A DNA stretch of 64,000 nt from Klebsiella grimontii (GCF_900200035.1 NZ_FZTC01000029.1:16580-80579); one strand, 5' to 3'. Shown: positions 34,558 through 43,101, counted from the stretch's first letter. Made by a program: numbers and translations. The notes: a model not told the origin generated them from the sequence alone.

Positions 34558-34734
34558 GAGTTTTTATTATCTTTAACTGAAATAGCAAGCAACATTTCTT
34601 TTATAGAAAAAGGAAAGAACATGAGTGGTTTTATTATGGAGCTATATTTTATTAAATATAATTCTAGATGTTAGGGGGTTGATGGGCGAGTTAAATGGAG
34701 TAGGATAACACTAATAACTCAAAAAGAGGTGGTC

Positions 34735-34890
34735 ATGAAACTTCAACAAAATGAAAACTGGCAAACCCGCTCTCGTGGTGATAACGACAGTGAATACCAG
34801 ATTTACCTTGCCTGTGCAGATAATGGTAACGGTATTGACGTCACTACCGGAAAACCACTAAAAACTTACGATGAATGGTGTAACAGCTGA
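34735..34890 (+). CDS. small protein, 51 aa
   Basis: A clear short reading frame with AGAGGT seven bases before its ATG. The product starts MKLQQNENWQTRSRGDND and is polar. It ends 15 bases before the zinc-finger gene at 34906 and is probably in the same transcript. Function unknown. Confidence 0.5.
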   Translation: MKLQQNENWQTRSRGDNDSEYQIYLACADNGNGIDVTTGKPLKTYDEWCNS

Positions 34891-34905
34891 TTAAGGGAGC
34901 CATAA

Positions 34906-35142
34906 ATGGGTAAGTATTATTGGGCAATTTGTCCTCACTGTGAAGGCCACGGTACCATGGACAACCCGGCGTTTTCGGATGGTTTTACCAGCTCTGAACT
35001 TTACGATATGGAGCCAGAGGAACGGCACAGGATCCTCAACGGTGCATATGATGTTGCCTGCAGCAGCTGTAAAGGCAGTGGGAAAATTAAGGTCCCCATC
35101 ATCAGTGCCCTGACTTTCAGTGAAAAAAAGCTCTGGTCTTAG
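34906..35142 (+). CDS. DnaJ-type zinc-finger protein, 78 aa, with possible -1 frameshift extension to 102 aa
   Basis: Two DnaJ-like CxxCxGxG knuckles (CPHCEGHG at residues 9-16, CSSCKGSG at 52-59) would bind one zinc ion. The frame closes at 35140-35142. Within its last codons is A AAA AAG (35124-35130), the dnaX-type slippery heptamer in the correct phase. A -1 shift there continues for 27 codons to a stop at 35211-35213, adding ALVLERRDRRELADLAQMEK and a short tail. Phage relatives I recall end in a similar ERRDRRELAD...MGC tail, so the long form is probably the ancestral product. Either programmed slippage or loss of one A in the run explains it. Confidence 0.7.
   Translation: MGKYYWAICPHCEGHGTMDNPAFSDGFTSSELYDMEPEERHRILNGAYDVACSSCKGSGKIKVPIISALTFSEKKLWS
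35124..35130 (+). promoter_or_regulatory. slippery heptamer A AAA AAG
   Basis: In phase as X XXY YYZ with the upstream zinc-finger codons. A weak hairpin (35143-35158, one mismatch) follows. No strong Shine-Dalgarno stimulator is visible upstream, unlike dnaX. Confidence 0.5.
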
Positions 35143-35366
35143 AACGCCGCGATCGTCGTGAGTTGGCTGACTTAGCTCAAATGGAAAAAATGGAACGGAT
35201 GATGGGGTGCTGATTCTATCAGCACCTATCTGTTGCGGGCATACGCAAGACTGACTTTGCAAAAAAAAAAAGCTAAATCCTTTTTTATGGTCAGTAAAGA
35301 CAGAAAATCCACAGCATTGACCTTTACGATAGAGAGACTACGATCCAAAAAGTTCAGGAAGCTATT

Positions 35367-36059
35367 ATGAAAACCCCCAAATTTTCAAACTTGCCCCGTG
35401 CCCTACTGCCAGCCCTTCTGCTGACGGTATTCATGAGTTCTGGTAGCTTTGCCAGAGGTTTTGATGAGCCACCCATAGATACATTTTGCTCTAATGATTC
35501 ACGAGAGTTGAATCACATTACCGATCTGATGAATGAACGAGGCCCTACCTCTGTGAAGATTTCAGAGGAAAACGCACTTCATCAAGAACTGGACGAACTG
35601 TCAAATAAAATGTCCCTGATGTTGATGAACACAGTTAAACAAGGTGACATTGAAGAGCTTAATTCGAACATTAAGCATCTGATTACTATTATTGAAAGCA
35701 AAGACAACGAAGCGGATATTTCGAATGTTGGTGCGGAACTCAATAAGTTAACATTAACAAAGAGTGAGATTGTTGATTTGATGGCTTCTGATATCGCAAA
35801 AGAAGCTCAAGAGACTCTTGTCGCCATTGATAAAAATGCGCTCTTTCGTTCGATGACATTAGCAGGTAATCAGGAAATGAATGATGTCAGTAACGAACTC
35901 AAGCAACTTGAAGACTTGAGAAAATTGAGCATTCGGCTTGAGTTTTATTTAAATTGTTTCAATCTTTTTATTCTGTCTATTGGTATGATTTCAGTGATGA
36001 CATTGATCGCATATAAGTACACCCCGTTCAAAAAAGTACTATCTAAGCTAAAAAAGTAA
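35367..36059 (+). CDS. exported coiled-coil membrane protein, 230 aa
   Basis: N-terminal signal peptide (hydrophobic residues about 12-28, cleavage after SFA), a long helical/coiled-coil region (about 65-190) and one C-terminal membrane span (about 196-217) with a basic cytoplasmic tail. Predicted to be anchored in the inner membrane with the coiled coil in the periplasm. Not recognised. Possibly expressed with the small membrane protein that follows after 44 bases. Confidence 0.6.
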   Translation: MKTPKFSNLPRALLPALLLTVFMSSGSFARGFDEPPIDTFCSNDSRELNHITDLMNERGPTSVKISEENALHQELDELSNKMSLMLMNTVKQGDIEELNSNIKHLITIIESKDNEADISNVGAELNKLTLTKSEIVDLMASDIAKEAQETLVAIDKNALFRSMTLAGNQEMNDVSNELKQLEDLRKLSIRLEFYLNCFNLFILSIGMISVMTLIAYKYTPFKKVLSKLKK

Positions 36060-36103
36060 TGTGAAATTAGAATCTGGTCGATAATTAAATTTAGAGGGTA
36101 TGA

Positions 36104-36403
36104 ATGAGTATGAAAAACAGCAAAGAGGATTGGTATTTAATTCGCAACCTTAAATGGTTGAGTCCGCTTGTTATTCTTTCTTTTTGCCTGTTAAGCTCAC
36201 AGGTATACGAGATTTTAGGTGAAAACAATGTTATCCCTGAGTATATTATAAAAATCATTGCGGCAATCGCACTATTCATCAGTGCATTTAACGCAAGAAT
36301 GACGCCAACCATTTCCGCCAGAATCTTTATCATCACGATCTATATTTTTGGGTTTAGTGTTTTAGTTTTTTTACTTTACAATTTTTTTACGGGGAACGTT
36401 TAA
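36104..36403 (+). CDS. membrane protein, 99 aa
   Basis: Three predicted membrane spans (about residues 20-37, 47-62 and 73-93). GAGGG precedes the start; an overlapping ATG four bases earlier opens another frame but is short. Unknown function. Confidence 0.55.
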   Translation: MSMKNSKEDWYLIRNLKWLSPLVILSFCLLSSQVYEILGENNVIPEYIIKIIAAIALFISAFNARMTPTISARIFIITIYIFGFSVLVFLLYNFFTGNV

Positions 36404-36437
36404 TCTTCAATTTGGATTTTGCTGGAGGCTTATTTAA

Positions 36438-36713
36438 ATGATTTCTAACGTACCTACAGGTCGGATGGTAAAAGTCATTAGGACGACAGGCCGGAGTAGT
36501 GACTACCTAGGGCCTTGCGAGATTTGCTCGGAAAATATGTCCGAGTCGTATGCAGCCCGCTATGGAAGGGAAAGGTTGAAAGAAAATGGAGTCGTATATA
36601 TCGATAAATCAGGGGGTAGCACATACGGGCATAAAGAATGTTTATTGGCAATGGTTGATGTTAAGCCTGATACCTTGGCACTCCATCTCTGCTGCGGAAA
36701 ATCAAAAAAGTAA
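36438..36713 (+). CDS. small Cys/His protein, 91 aa
   Basis: GPCEICSENMS and a later GHKECLL suggest a treble-clef-like zinc site (C-x2-C ... H-x2-C). A hydrophilic protein with no membrane span. The TAA stop is part of an AAAGTWACTTT motif. Function unknown. Confidence 0.55.
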   Translation: MISNVPTGRMVKVIRTTGRSSDYLGPCEICSENMSESYAARYGRERLKENGVVYIDKSGGSTYGHKECLLAMVDVKPDTLALHLCCGKSKK

Positions 36714-36717
36714 CTTT
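36707..36717. repeat. dispersed palindrome AAAGTAACTTT, copy 11
   Basis: Overlaps the stop codon of the 36438 gene; followed by CCTCTACCTGATTGCAC. No downstream plus-strand gene close by. Confidence 0.6.
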
Positions 36718-36767
36718 CCTCTACCTGATTGCACTTCACTTTTAGCCCGGTTCCGGTATTTTTCTTT

Positions 36768-36794
36768 GAAAAAAAAGCCTGTCATTGACAGGCT
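36768..36794 (-). terminator. rho-independent terminator
   Basis: On the minus strand, AGCCTGTC-AAT-GACAGGCT is followed by a run of T. It lies 53 bases after the stop of the DUF3846 gene and should end that operon. Confidence 0.8.
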
Positions 36795-36846
36795 AAACTA
36801 AAAACTCAAACTCAGTGCACCACATAAATATTTTAAAACTTCGATA

Positions 36847-37164
36847 TTACTGAAACTCGCTTTCTTCAAGCATCAACGCATTGCCTACTATATAGTCATC
36901 AGGCCTGATAGCACTTTTCGCTATGAGTGTCGCATTGTTGTTTCCTGGTAAGGACAGAAGCTTTCCTTCTTCATTAATGACCAACCAGCTGTAACGAATG
37001 CCATCATGTACAATAACAGGATTGAGCATTACAGCCTGAATGTAACCGCCTACCATTTGTTGCATATCTGCAAGCGAGAATGCACCGTCATTATTACGGC
37101 TACCTTCAAGGTCCTGAGGGGATAGCTTGCGTATACTATCATCTGCTGTAATCAGTAATGCCAT
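36847..37164 (-). CDS. DUF3846 family protein
   Basis: 105 residues matching the DUF3846 pattern: LADMQQMVGGYIQAVML, then NEEGKLLSLPGNNNATLIA and DDYIVGNALML. Common in phages and plasmids, no established activity. The ATG at 37162-37164 follows GGAAG; the longer frame lacks a ribosome site. Downstream of the 37193-37441 gene in the same operon. Confidence 0.75.
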   Translation of the reverse strand: MALLITADDSIRKLSPQDLEGSRNNDGAFSLADMQQMVGGYIQAVMLNPVIVHDGIRYSWLVINEEGKLLSLPGNNNATLIAKSAIRPDDYIVGNALMLEESEFQ

Positions 37165-37192
37165 AAGTTCTTCCTTTCTAGCGATGCAGCAT

Positions 37193-37441
37193 TCATTTGT
37201 CTTTAGCCATATACATCTTTTCAATGAACGGGATAACCCAGGGCCGAACATAGTGGAAATACTGCTCTTCGTCGGTTTTAGAGTCAGCGTTTGGTGCTTT
37301 CTCCACCTTTGTCATTGTATTGTAAACAACAACATTGTTCACAGATTCCAGAATAATACGACACATTTTTATATTACCCGTCTCTCCTTCTACAGATGCC
37401 TGGTAATTCAATTCTGCAGTAATCTGGTCTCGGATTTTCAT
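37193..37441 (-). CDS. hypothetical protein, 82 aa
   Basis: Basic N-terminus (MKIRDQITAELNYQASVEGE) followed by a strand-rich middle and helical end. First gene of the operon with the DUF3846 gene, 28 bases apart. Not recognised. Confidence 0.5.
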   Translation of the reverse strand: MKIRDQITAELNYQASVEGETGNIKMCRIILESVNNVVVYNTMTKVEKAPNADSKTDEEQYFHYVRPWVIPFIEKMYMAKDK

Positions 37442-38020
37442 ATGTTACCTTTTAGAGTGATACGGGATGCATCTATTTTTCCACATATAAATGCTTAGTC
37501 AATAAAATCCCGCATTTTGATTGTAATAAATAATAATGAGTACGCATGGTGTAGACTTATCGGAACGAGTTTAATGCTCTTTCCTGTGAGTCTTTCATTG
37601 ATGAGAACATCGCGCATATCTATTCTTACATTTAAAGTCGCTTCGTCAATCCCTTAAATTCTTTGGATGCCACATTTGAATTCAACAGGTATTTTCCATC
37701 TCATAAACAGTGAGAAATTATAAAGAAGAAATAGCGCCATTGTGTTTTCTAACTTGATTTAAAATGTTGGTGTGACTACGTTGAGGAACATAATGTTGAG
37801 GTGGTGATGATATTTAAACCTATGTCATTAGCGTTGTTTTCAAACATTTAGTGCTAGTATTCACGTTTTTTTATCAGCGTAACTTCTTGAACATTTAAAT
37901 AAATTCACAGTTAATCATCCCATTTCCCCAGCCCCACTCTGTCTCTTTTAGCCTTGCTTCTAACCTCAGGATCCGTAACATCACTCATAAACAGTGAGTG
38001 TTTATGGTGGAGTGGTTTGA
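37442..38020. other. AT-rich gap upstream of the EcoRII endonuclease gene
   Basis: No reading frame of interest. It carries a CATAAACAGTGAG half-site at 37702 and the full palindrome at 37986-38006. Probably holds promoters for both flanking operons. Confidence 0.5.
37986..38006. promoter_or_regulatory. palindrome CATAAACA-N5-TGTTTATG at the endonuclease start
   Basis: Perfect 8-bp arms around GTGAG, ending 14 bases before the endonuclease ATG and adjoining its ribosome site (GGTGGAG). A bound repressor would block transcription or translation of the endonuclease. Same arms as at 23947. Confidence 0.6.
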
Positions 38021-39223
38021 ATGAGTCTTCTGGCGGAGTGGTTGCAAACAAAGTGTTCTGCGAATGTTTGGATATACGTTAAGCGCTTATCCGCTAACGA
38101 TACCGGCGCTACAAGATCCCACCAGTCTGGTCTTTACATGCCGGGAGCCGTCATTGATGAGCTCTTCCCCTCCCTCCGTGATACTCAGTTAAGAAATCCT
38201 GAAGCTCTTTTTTCTGTTCACGTGTCATCTCATCCTGATTGCCCTGACCTTCATGATGTAAGGGCCATTTACTACAACAATAAATTTTTCGGGGGAACCC
38301 GTGATGAAAAGCGTCTGACGGGCTTTGGCAGACAAAATCCTCTCCAGAATCCGGAGAATACCGGCGCTCTGGCACTTCTCGCCTTCGACCATGTGCCTGG
38401 AACATCTTCCAGTTATTGTGATGTCTGGGTCTGCAAGGACCTGACCGAGGAAGATATTCTTGAACCAATTATTGGTGAAGTTATCCCGGGAGCAACGATT
38501 TTTGGTCCTGGAGACAAAATAATTGGAGGGTTGGTTACAGAAAATTCTCCTGGCAGAACAAAGTATGTGCTTCCACTGGAATGGACTCACTACTTCCCTT
38601 CAGGAAGGGAAATTATTGGTTTTGCTGCGTGTCATTACGATAGAACAACTGACGATCCGGACTCACAACTGATGCGGAGGAGGAAAATTGAGTTTGAAAT
38701 TTTTCTTGCCGTTGAGGAACTGCACGTGCTGGGTCAGATAGCCGAAGGCTTTGCCACGGTGAATGATTTTATTACGCTTGCTAACTCAGTGAGTAACCGG
38801 AGGAAGTCTCGTGCCGGGAAAAGTCTTGAGTTCCATCTTGAATCTCTTTTCAAAGAACACGGTGTAATGAGCTTTGAAACTCAGGCTATCACGGAAGGTA
38901 AGAAAAAACCCGATTTCATCTTTCCTTCCGGTGCTGCCTATCACGATCCTTATTACCCTGCTGAACAGTTACGCATGTTGGGGGTTAAAACCACCTGTAA
39001 GGACCGCTGGCGGCAGGTACTGAATGAGGCTGACAGAATTGATACAGTACACCTGTTCACCTTACAGCAGGGCGTATCTGTGGCACAGTTCAGGGAAATG
39101 CAGTCTGAGGGGATACGGCTCGTTGTACCGGTAGGGTTGCATAAGGCCTTTCCCGAGGAAATCAGGGGTGAGCTAATGTCACTATCTGCGTTTATCGATG
39201 AACTTAAAAAACTCTATTGGTGA
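38021..39223 (+). CDS. ecoRIIR: type IIE restriction endonuclease, EcoRII family
   Basis: 400 residues, closely similar to EcoRII over its whole length. The N-terminal effector domain begins with WIYVKRLSANDTGATRSHQ. The C-terminal catalytic domain (from about residue 260) has SVSNRRKSRAGKSLEFHLE, KKPDFIFPSGAAYHDPYYP and GVKTTCKDRWRQVLNEADRI. It should cleave before CCWGG, needing two sites for efficient cutting. It converges on its methyltransferase gene, the arrangement known for EcoRII on IncN plasmids. Together they restrict incoming DNA and stabilise the plasmid by post-segregational killing. Confidence 0.93.
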   Translation: MSLLAEWLQTKCSANVWIYVKRLSANDTGATRSHQSGLYMPGAVIDELFPSLRDTQLRNPEALFSVHVSSHPDCPDLHDVRAIYYNNKFFGGTRDEKRLTGFGRQNPLQNPENTGALALLAFDHVPGTSSSYCDVWVCKDLTEEDILEPIIGEVIPGATIFGPGDKIIGGLVTENSPGRTKYVLPLEWTHYFPSGREIIGFAACHYDRTTDDPDSQLMRRRKIEFEIFLAVEELHVLGQIAEGFATVNDFITLANSVSNRRKSRAGKSLEFHLESLFKEHGVMSFETQAITEGKKKPDFIFPSGAAYHDPYYPAEQLRMLGVKTTCKDRWRQVLNEADRIDTVHLFTLQQGVSVAQFREMQSEGIRLVVPVGLHKAFPEEIRGELMSLSAFIDELKKLYW

Positions 39224-39283
39224 CATCCCCCCACATCTGGCGAGAGTCGTATGCGCAATGGGATGATACCAGCATAGATATTT

Positions 39284-39306
39284 GAAGAGCCCCTTGGGGC
39301 TCTTTC
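39284..39306. terminator. bidirectional terminator between EcoRII genes
   Basis: AAGAGCCCC-TT-GGGGCTCTT, perfect 9-bp stem flanked by A and T tracts, between the two convergent stops. Confidence 0.85.
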
Positions 39307-39314
39307 AATACCTT

Positions 39315-40730
39315 CTATTTCCGCGCCTTCACAGCCTCGATGATCCGTGACTCCAGCAATTTCGCTACTGCATCGAATACCGGCACGATGACGGAATTTC
39401 CGAACTGGCGGTAAGCCTGAGTATCGGATACGGGGATTCTAAAAGTTACTTTCCCTGGCTGCTCAAATCCCATTAGCCGGGCACACTCACGCGGTGTTAG
39501 ACGACGAGGACGTCGGGTCATGTTCTCTGGGTCGTTAAAGTTCTTTTCACCGAGTTCGCTATCCCAACCACGATCAACGAGCGATTCTGAACCATCCTTG
39601 TGATATCTCGCTGATATTGTGCGAGAAATTGCATCATCATTTTCAGGCTTCACCAGTCCAAAACCAAAACCATTGCCTTTCTCTTGGTGTTTTTTGGCGT
39701 ATTTATAGAGATAATCCCACAGCTTTGGCGTTAGTGTGTATTTATCATCAACATCACTGTCAAGGAGCTCTCTGAACAGTACTTTTCTTTCAGGGAACAG
39801 AGAAGAAATGTCACCAAGGCTAAATCCCTGACTTAAATTCAGATCACGTCTGAAGCCTACCAGAACAATACGCTCCCGGTGCTGAGGGATGAAATGCTTA
39901 CCATCTATAACTTTTGGATCATCGGCACCTGTAGCCTCAGCATCGGCAACGTCGTAACCGAGTTCATTCAGGGTATCCATAATGACACGGAAAGTTTTCC
40001 CTTTATCGTGGCTTTTGAGGTTCTTGACGTTCTCAAGTACAAAGATGGCCGGTTTTTTTGCCATGATGATACGAGCCACATCAAAGAATAAGGTCCCCTG
40101 GGTATCACATTCAAAACCGTGTTTACGGCCAAGTGAGTTTTTCTTACTGACTCCGGCAAGGCTAAAGGGCTGACATGGAAATCCAGCTAACAGGACATCA
40201 TGATCGGGTATCGATTTATCGATATGGGTGTAGGCGTCTTCTTCGCTGATATCTTCTTTATGACTGAGGGTCACATCGCGGATATCCGAATTGAAGATAT
40301 GCGCTTCGGGATCGCAATACCAGTTTGCTTTATAAGTTTTTACTGAATAGCTGTTCCATTCACTTGTGAAAACACACTGGCCGCCAATGGCTTCAAACCC
40401 ATGACGGATACCGCCGATACCGGCGAAGAGATCGATGAACCGAAAAGCATAATTGGGGTGGTTAGCTGGCGGCTGCGGGAGCAGCCTTTCAAGAAGCGAT
40501 GCCTCAGTTACGGTAAGTGAACGAGGCCCACATTTTCCGTTAATCCAGCGGTTCAGGGTCTCCCTGGTCCAGTCTGAATTTCCCAGCTTACGCAGAAGTT
40601 CGGCAACAAACTTCTGATCATAGATTTCAAGGACTTTCCCTATCAGTGACAGGTCCCTTTGCTGTTGTCTGGCCTCTTCATTACGTGCCTCTTCCACCAG
40701 CTCTTCCGCAAGGGAATCAAATTCAGACAT
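39315..40730 (-). CDS. ecoRIIM: DNA cytosine-C5 methyltransferase, M.EcoRII/Dcm type
   Basis: 471 residues. The N-terminal ~95 residues hold a helix-turn-helix that in M.EcoRII represses its own gene ([23 protein letters not shown]). The catalytic part has motif [17 protein letters not shown], motif [14 protein letters not shown] with the catalytic cysteine, [10 protein letters not shown], and motif [12 protein letters not shown]. It methylates the inner cytosine of CCWGG. Start at 40728-40730 chosen by alignment to M.EcoRII; an upstream in-frame ATG at 40742 also exists. A 15-bp palindrome 24 bases upstream may be its operator. Confidence 0.93.
   Translation of the reverse strand: MSEFDSLAEELVEEARNEEARQQQRDLSLIGKVLEIYDQKFVAELLRKLGNSDWTRETLNRWINGKCGPRSLTVTEASLLERLLPQPPANHPNYAFRFIDLFAGIGGIRHGFEAIGGQCVFTSEWNSYSVKTYKANWYCDPEAHIFNSDIRDVTLSHKEDISEEDAYTHIDKSIPDHDVLLAGFPCQPFSLAGVSKKNSLGRKHGFECDTQGTLFFDVARIIMAKKPAIFVLENVKNLKSHDKGKTFRVIMDTLNELGYDVADAEATGADDPKVIDGKHFIPQHRERIVLVGFRRDLNLSQGFSLGDISSLFPERKVLFRELLDSDVDDKYTLTPKLWDYLYKYAKKHQEKGNGFGFGLVKPENDDAISRTISARYHKDGSESLVDRGWDSELGEKNFNDPENMTRRPRRLTPRECARLMGFEQPGKVTFRIPVSDTQAYRQFGNSVIVPVFDAVAKLLESRIIEAVKARK
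39442..39452. repeat. AAAGTTACTTT inside the methyltransferase gene
   Basis: Copy 12 of the dispersed palindrome, but here it encodes conserved protein sequence near the C-terminus (PGKVTFRI), so it may be coincidental. Confidence 0.35.
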
Positions 40731-40753
40731 TATTGCCTCCACAGGTTATCTGC

Positions 40754-40768
40754 GTGATAGTTTATCAC
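40754..40768. promoter_or_regulatory. candidate M.EcoRII operator
   Basis: GTGATA-GTT-TATCAC, a 15-bp palindrome 24-38 bases upstream of the methyltransferase ATG. The related M.EcoRII and M.SsoII bind palindromes of this size in their own promoters through the N-terminal domain. Confidence 0.5.
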
Positions 40769-40801
40769 TCATTTAACCCAGCGCAAATAATATCTGTGGT
40801 T

Positions 40802-41131
40802 TTAACCAGTATAACGAGCTCTGCCCAGCCAGGCCTCCCATTGTTTGTCAATGTCTTCGTCATTATATCCATCTTTAGCTCGGAGATTCTCCCAACCAGA
40901 GAGAGGCCCCCCTTCGTTGTTCTGTTCCCACCATGCTTCAAAATTTTGTTGCTCTTGGTGGTACGCAAATGCTTTTGTCGAATGGGTGTCCCGGGCTTTA
41001 TAGCCCTCCCACATTGCCGACATCATGACAAACCACAGGTCCCCAGAACCATCCTTCTTTTTATCGAAAAACCAGTCGATGAATTCATGGGACATCCCGT
41101 GCTTGTCAGCCAACTCGTAACGTTTATCCAT
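40802..41131 (-). CDS. phage-type hypothetical protein, 109 aa
   Basis: An acidic and aromatic protein with FIDWFFDKKKDGSGD and NFEAWWEQN followed by DKQWEAWLGRARY. The 'FEAWW' and final 'aWLGR' elements are common in small lambdoid-phage accessory proteins. Function unknown. It is on the same strand as the methyltransferase gene, 71 bases upstream of it. Confidence 0.55.
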   Translation of the reverse strand: MDKRYELADKHGMSHEFIDWFFDKKKDGSGDLWFVMMSAMWEGYKARDTHSTKAFAYHQEQQNFEAWWEQNNEGGPLSGWENLRAKDGYNDEDIDKQWEAWLGRARYTG

Positions 41132-41219
41132 AAAAATTCCCCTCCTCTTTCTGCTGATGCTGTTCTTCTTTAGTAACGAATCGTTTCGCCTAAAACATAG
41201 CCAAATTTTTTTATAGAAC

Positions 41220-41654
41220 TCACAGCTGGTTATATTCTGAACTGTAACTTCCTATGATCTGGTGAAGGGTCTCATGAACATGCTCATCAATGGTGATTTG
41301 GTGGCCCTCAATATACTCTGGAGCATCCTTTAGCCCTTTGTATACGATTTTGTCCATGCCAAACTGATCTGCCGTGATATCGACAACAAAGAGCATTCCA
41401 TTTACGTTGGCAACAACCCAATAATGCCCTTTCATACCGGCGGCAGTAAGTATTCCACCATCATCAACACCATCTCCACCGGCGATACGTGTCCTGACAC
41501 CTGAAAATTTCTCCAGGAGCATGGATACCAGAATCGAACCATACATGCAGGTTCCTGTGGTATCAGATGAATTGAGGCTACTGGAGATTAAATTTTCAAA
41601 AATACGCCGGGACATCTCCACCACCTCACGCGGATGAGAGTGTTGTTGCGTCAT
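41220..41654 (-). CDS. transglutaminase/papain-like fold protein, 144 aa
   Basis: The sequence contains an ordered Cys-His-Asp set: TGTCMYGSILVSMLLEKF, then GMKGHYWVVANVNG, then LFVVDITADQFG. This spacing and the helix after the cysteine are typical of transglutaminase-like cysteine peptidase/acyltransferase folds. The predicted activity is a thiol-dependent cleavage or transfer, with unknown substrate. The ATG at 41652-41654 follows AGGAGG; the upstream frame start is less well placed. The call is by pattern only. Confidence 0.5.
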   Translation of the reverse strand: MTQQHSHPREVVEMSRRIFENLISSSLNSSDTTGTCMYGSILVSMLLEKFSGVRTRIAGGDGVDDGGILTAAGMKGHYWVVANVNGMLFVVDITADQFGMDKIVYKGLKDAPEYIEGHQITIDEHVHETLHQIIGSYSSEYNQL

Positions 41655-41720
41655 TATGCCTCCTGTCAACGGTCAGCTCCAGGAACCTATACGTTCTCAT
41701 TCGTGCTGTCTTAAATGTGT

Positions 41721-42095
41721 TTATCGGTTATCTATGCCATCCAATTGCATGGCAAACTTGATTTCTAGTGAGCGGCGTAATGCCTTCAGGGCGCGTTCTT
41801 TAGTGCTGAACTGTGGTATGCCATTCTGGCTACCATTCATACCACGCATACGACGGGAGGCTGCATCAACAACTTCGCCCTCCTCCCGGGTGCCGTGGAC
41901 ACTATTACCGCTCCATGTCGGATAAACAGTGCCAGAGGCCACGTTGAAGCTCCATCCGTTTTGGTAATCCCCCGAGGTCTCCGGTACGGGCATATCACGT
42001 TCAACCCGATAGTCAGACCAACGTAAAGCTCTGTTTATTCTGGCCTGTGCCACCAGCTGATCATAGGCTGCTTGTTCTTTTTTATTCATCGCCAT
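41721..42095 (-). CDS. hypothetical protein, 124 aa
   Basis: Helical N-terminus with a central WSFNVASGTVYPTWSGNSVHG segment and a basic helical C-terminus (STKERALKALRRSLEIKFA). The start at 42093-42095 lies 10 bases after AGGAG; an upstream TTG overlaps it. Not recognised. Confidence 0.5.
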   Translation of the reverse strand: MAMNKKEQAAYDQLVAQARINRALRWSDYRVERDMPVPETSGDYQNGWSFNVASGTVYPTWSGNSVHGTREEGEVVDAASRRMRGMNGSQNGIPQFSTKERALKALRRSLEIKFAMQLDGIDNR

Positions 42096-42140
42096 AACTG
42101 ACAATCTCCTTTGATGGTAATTACAAGTTAGCCAGGTACG

Positions 42141-42416
42141 TCATTTCTTTTCAGGCTTCGTGATGTCTTGAATGTTTTTTAATATCAGAGCTATTTCGGA
42201 ACTTCGGTCCTTCAGGAGTTCACTCAGGTCATCCCATATACCGACTGGTATTGGTCTGTCACCAGAAAGCCACTGACGGATGCGTCTGCCGTCCGCCAGT
42301 CCAAGGGCTCTGGCGAGTTCTGTTTGCCAGCGCTCACCAAACAGCAACTGACCTGCACTGATGAGCAATCCGCGTCTGTTGTCGTTCTCACTGGTTGATT
42401 TCATATCTGGTTTCAT
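42141..42416 (-). CDS. HTH DNA-binding protein, 91 aa
   Basis: LLFGERWQTELARALGLADGRRIRQWLSGDRP is a helix-turn-helix of the phage-repressor/YdaS-like sort (quoted in parts: ELARALGLADGRRIRQWLSG). Probably a small transcription regulator. It starts in an ATGA overlap with the 42413-42616 gene, so the two are coupled. Confidence 0.6.
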   Translation of the reverse strand: MKPDMKSTSENDNRRGLLISAGQLLFGERWQTELARALGLADGRRIRQWLSGDRPIPVGIWDDLSELLKDRSSEIALILKNIQDITKPEKK

Positions 42417-42616
42417 CTCTGCGGGAGAGCTCCCATCCGGCGAATTGCCGAAATACTTGCCTCCACGCCAAAAAGATTCTCAGCTGGTGGTTTCTCGCCT
42501 GCAAGCTGGCAGGCGGTGCAGGCTGCCTGATATGAGTTAGTTCGCTCCCGGAAAAGAGCCTGGAGAGCGACTACAACCAGAGTACGGTCGTCACCTGTTA
42601 AATCTTCAAGTTTCAT
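42413..42616 (-). CDS. hypothetical protein, 67 aa
   Basis: A helical protein with a CTACQLAGEKPP segment. First gene of a two-gene unit with the HTH protein. It might modulate the HTH protein, but there is no direct evidence. Confidence 0.5.
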   Translation of the reverse strand: MKLEDLTGDDRTLVVVALQALFRERTNSYQAACTACQLAGEKPPAENLFGVEASISAIRRMGALPQR

Positions 42617-42657
42617 ACAAGCCTCATAAGTTATGGGTCAGTAGGGGCTGAGAATGG

Positions 42658-43101
42658 TTAATCCTGATTAATACCGTACGCTGAAAAGTCCTGAGCGTTT
42701 CCTGTCACAGCTGATAGAAGACGGAGGATGTTCTCTTCTCCGATGACAGCGAGCGCGGTCGGCATCAATCCGAACTCATCGTTTGTCAGACCAATTGCCA
42801 TTTTATGCTCGCTGTGTCGACTAGCCGACTCGATACGGTCTATGAAGACGTCAATGCAACCATCGATACCGCGTGCTGCAGCAGCTTTGGTCATATCACA
42901 GGCATGGTCCCCGTTCAGTACGAAAAAGACTCGTCCATCCAGAACCAGAGCGGTTGTATCGCAGCCATACCCGGCAGATGAACTGTTATAGCTGATATGA
43001 AAGCGCTCAAATCCGCGAGTCATATTGGGCGCTGGGGTATTGATCACAGGAACAACATCTGAGGAAAAACCCAGCTCAGCTAATTGAGGGATAGTTGACA
43101 T
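42658..43101 (-). CDS. hypothetical protein, 147 aa
   Basis: Beta-rich with GYGCDTTALVLDGRVFFVLNGDHACDM and a helical C-terminus; no motif I can name. AGGAGG precedes the ATG. The strong palindrome at 43157-43180 lies 56 bases upstream, suggesting tight regulation. Confidence 0.55.
   Translation of the reverse strand: MSTIPQLAELGFSSDVVPVINTPAPNMTRGFERFHISYNSSSAGYGCDTTALVLDGRVFFVLNGDHACDMTKAAAARGIDGCIDVFIDRIESASRHSEHKMAIGLTNDEFGLMPTALAVIGEENILRLLSAVTGNAQDFSAYGINQD

Noticed and set aside
34621..34674. 17-codon frame with a good AAGGA site upstream of the 34735 gene
   Set aside because: Too short and not protein-like enough to call; could be a leader peptide but nothing else supports it.
39442..39452. 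AAAGTTACTTT in the M.EcoRII gene as a regulatory site
   Set aside because: It encodes conserved residues of the enzyme, so the match may come from protein sequence; counted but not weighted.
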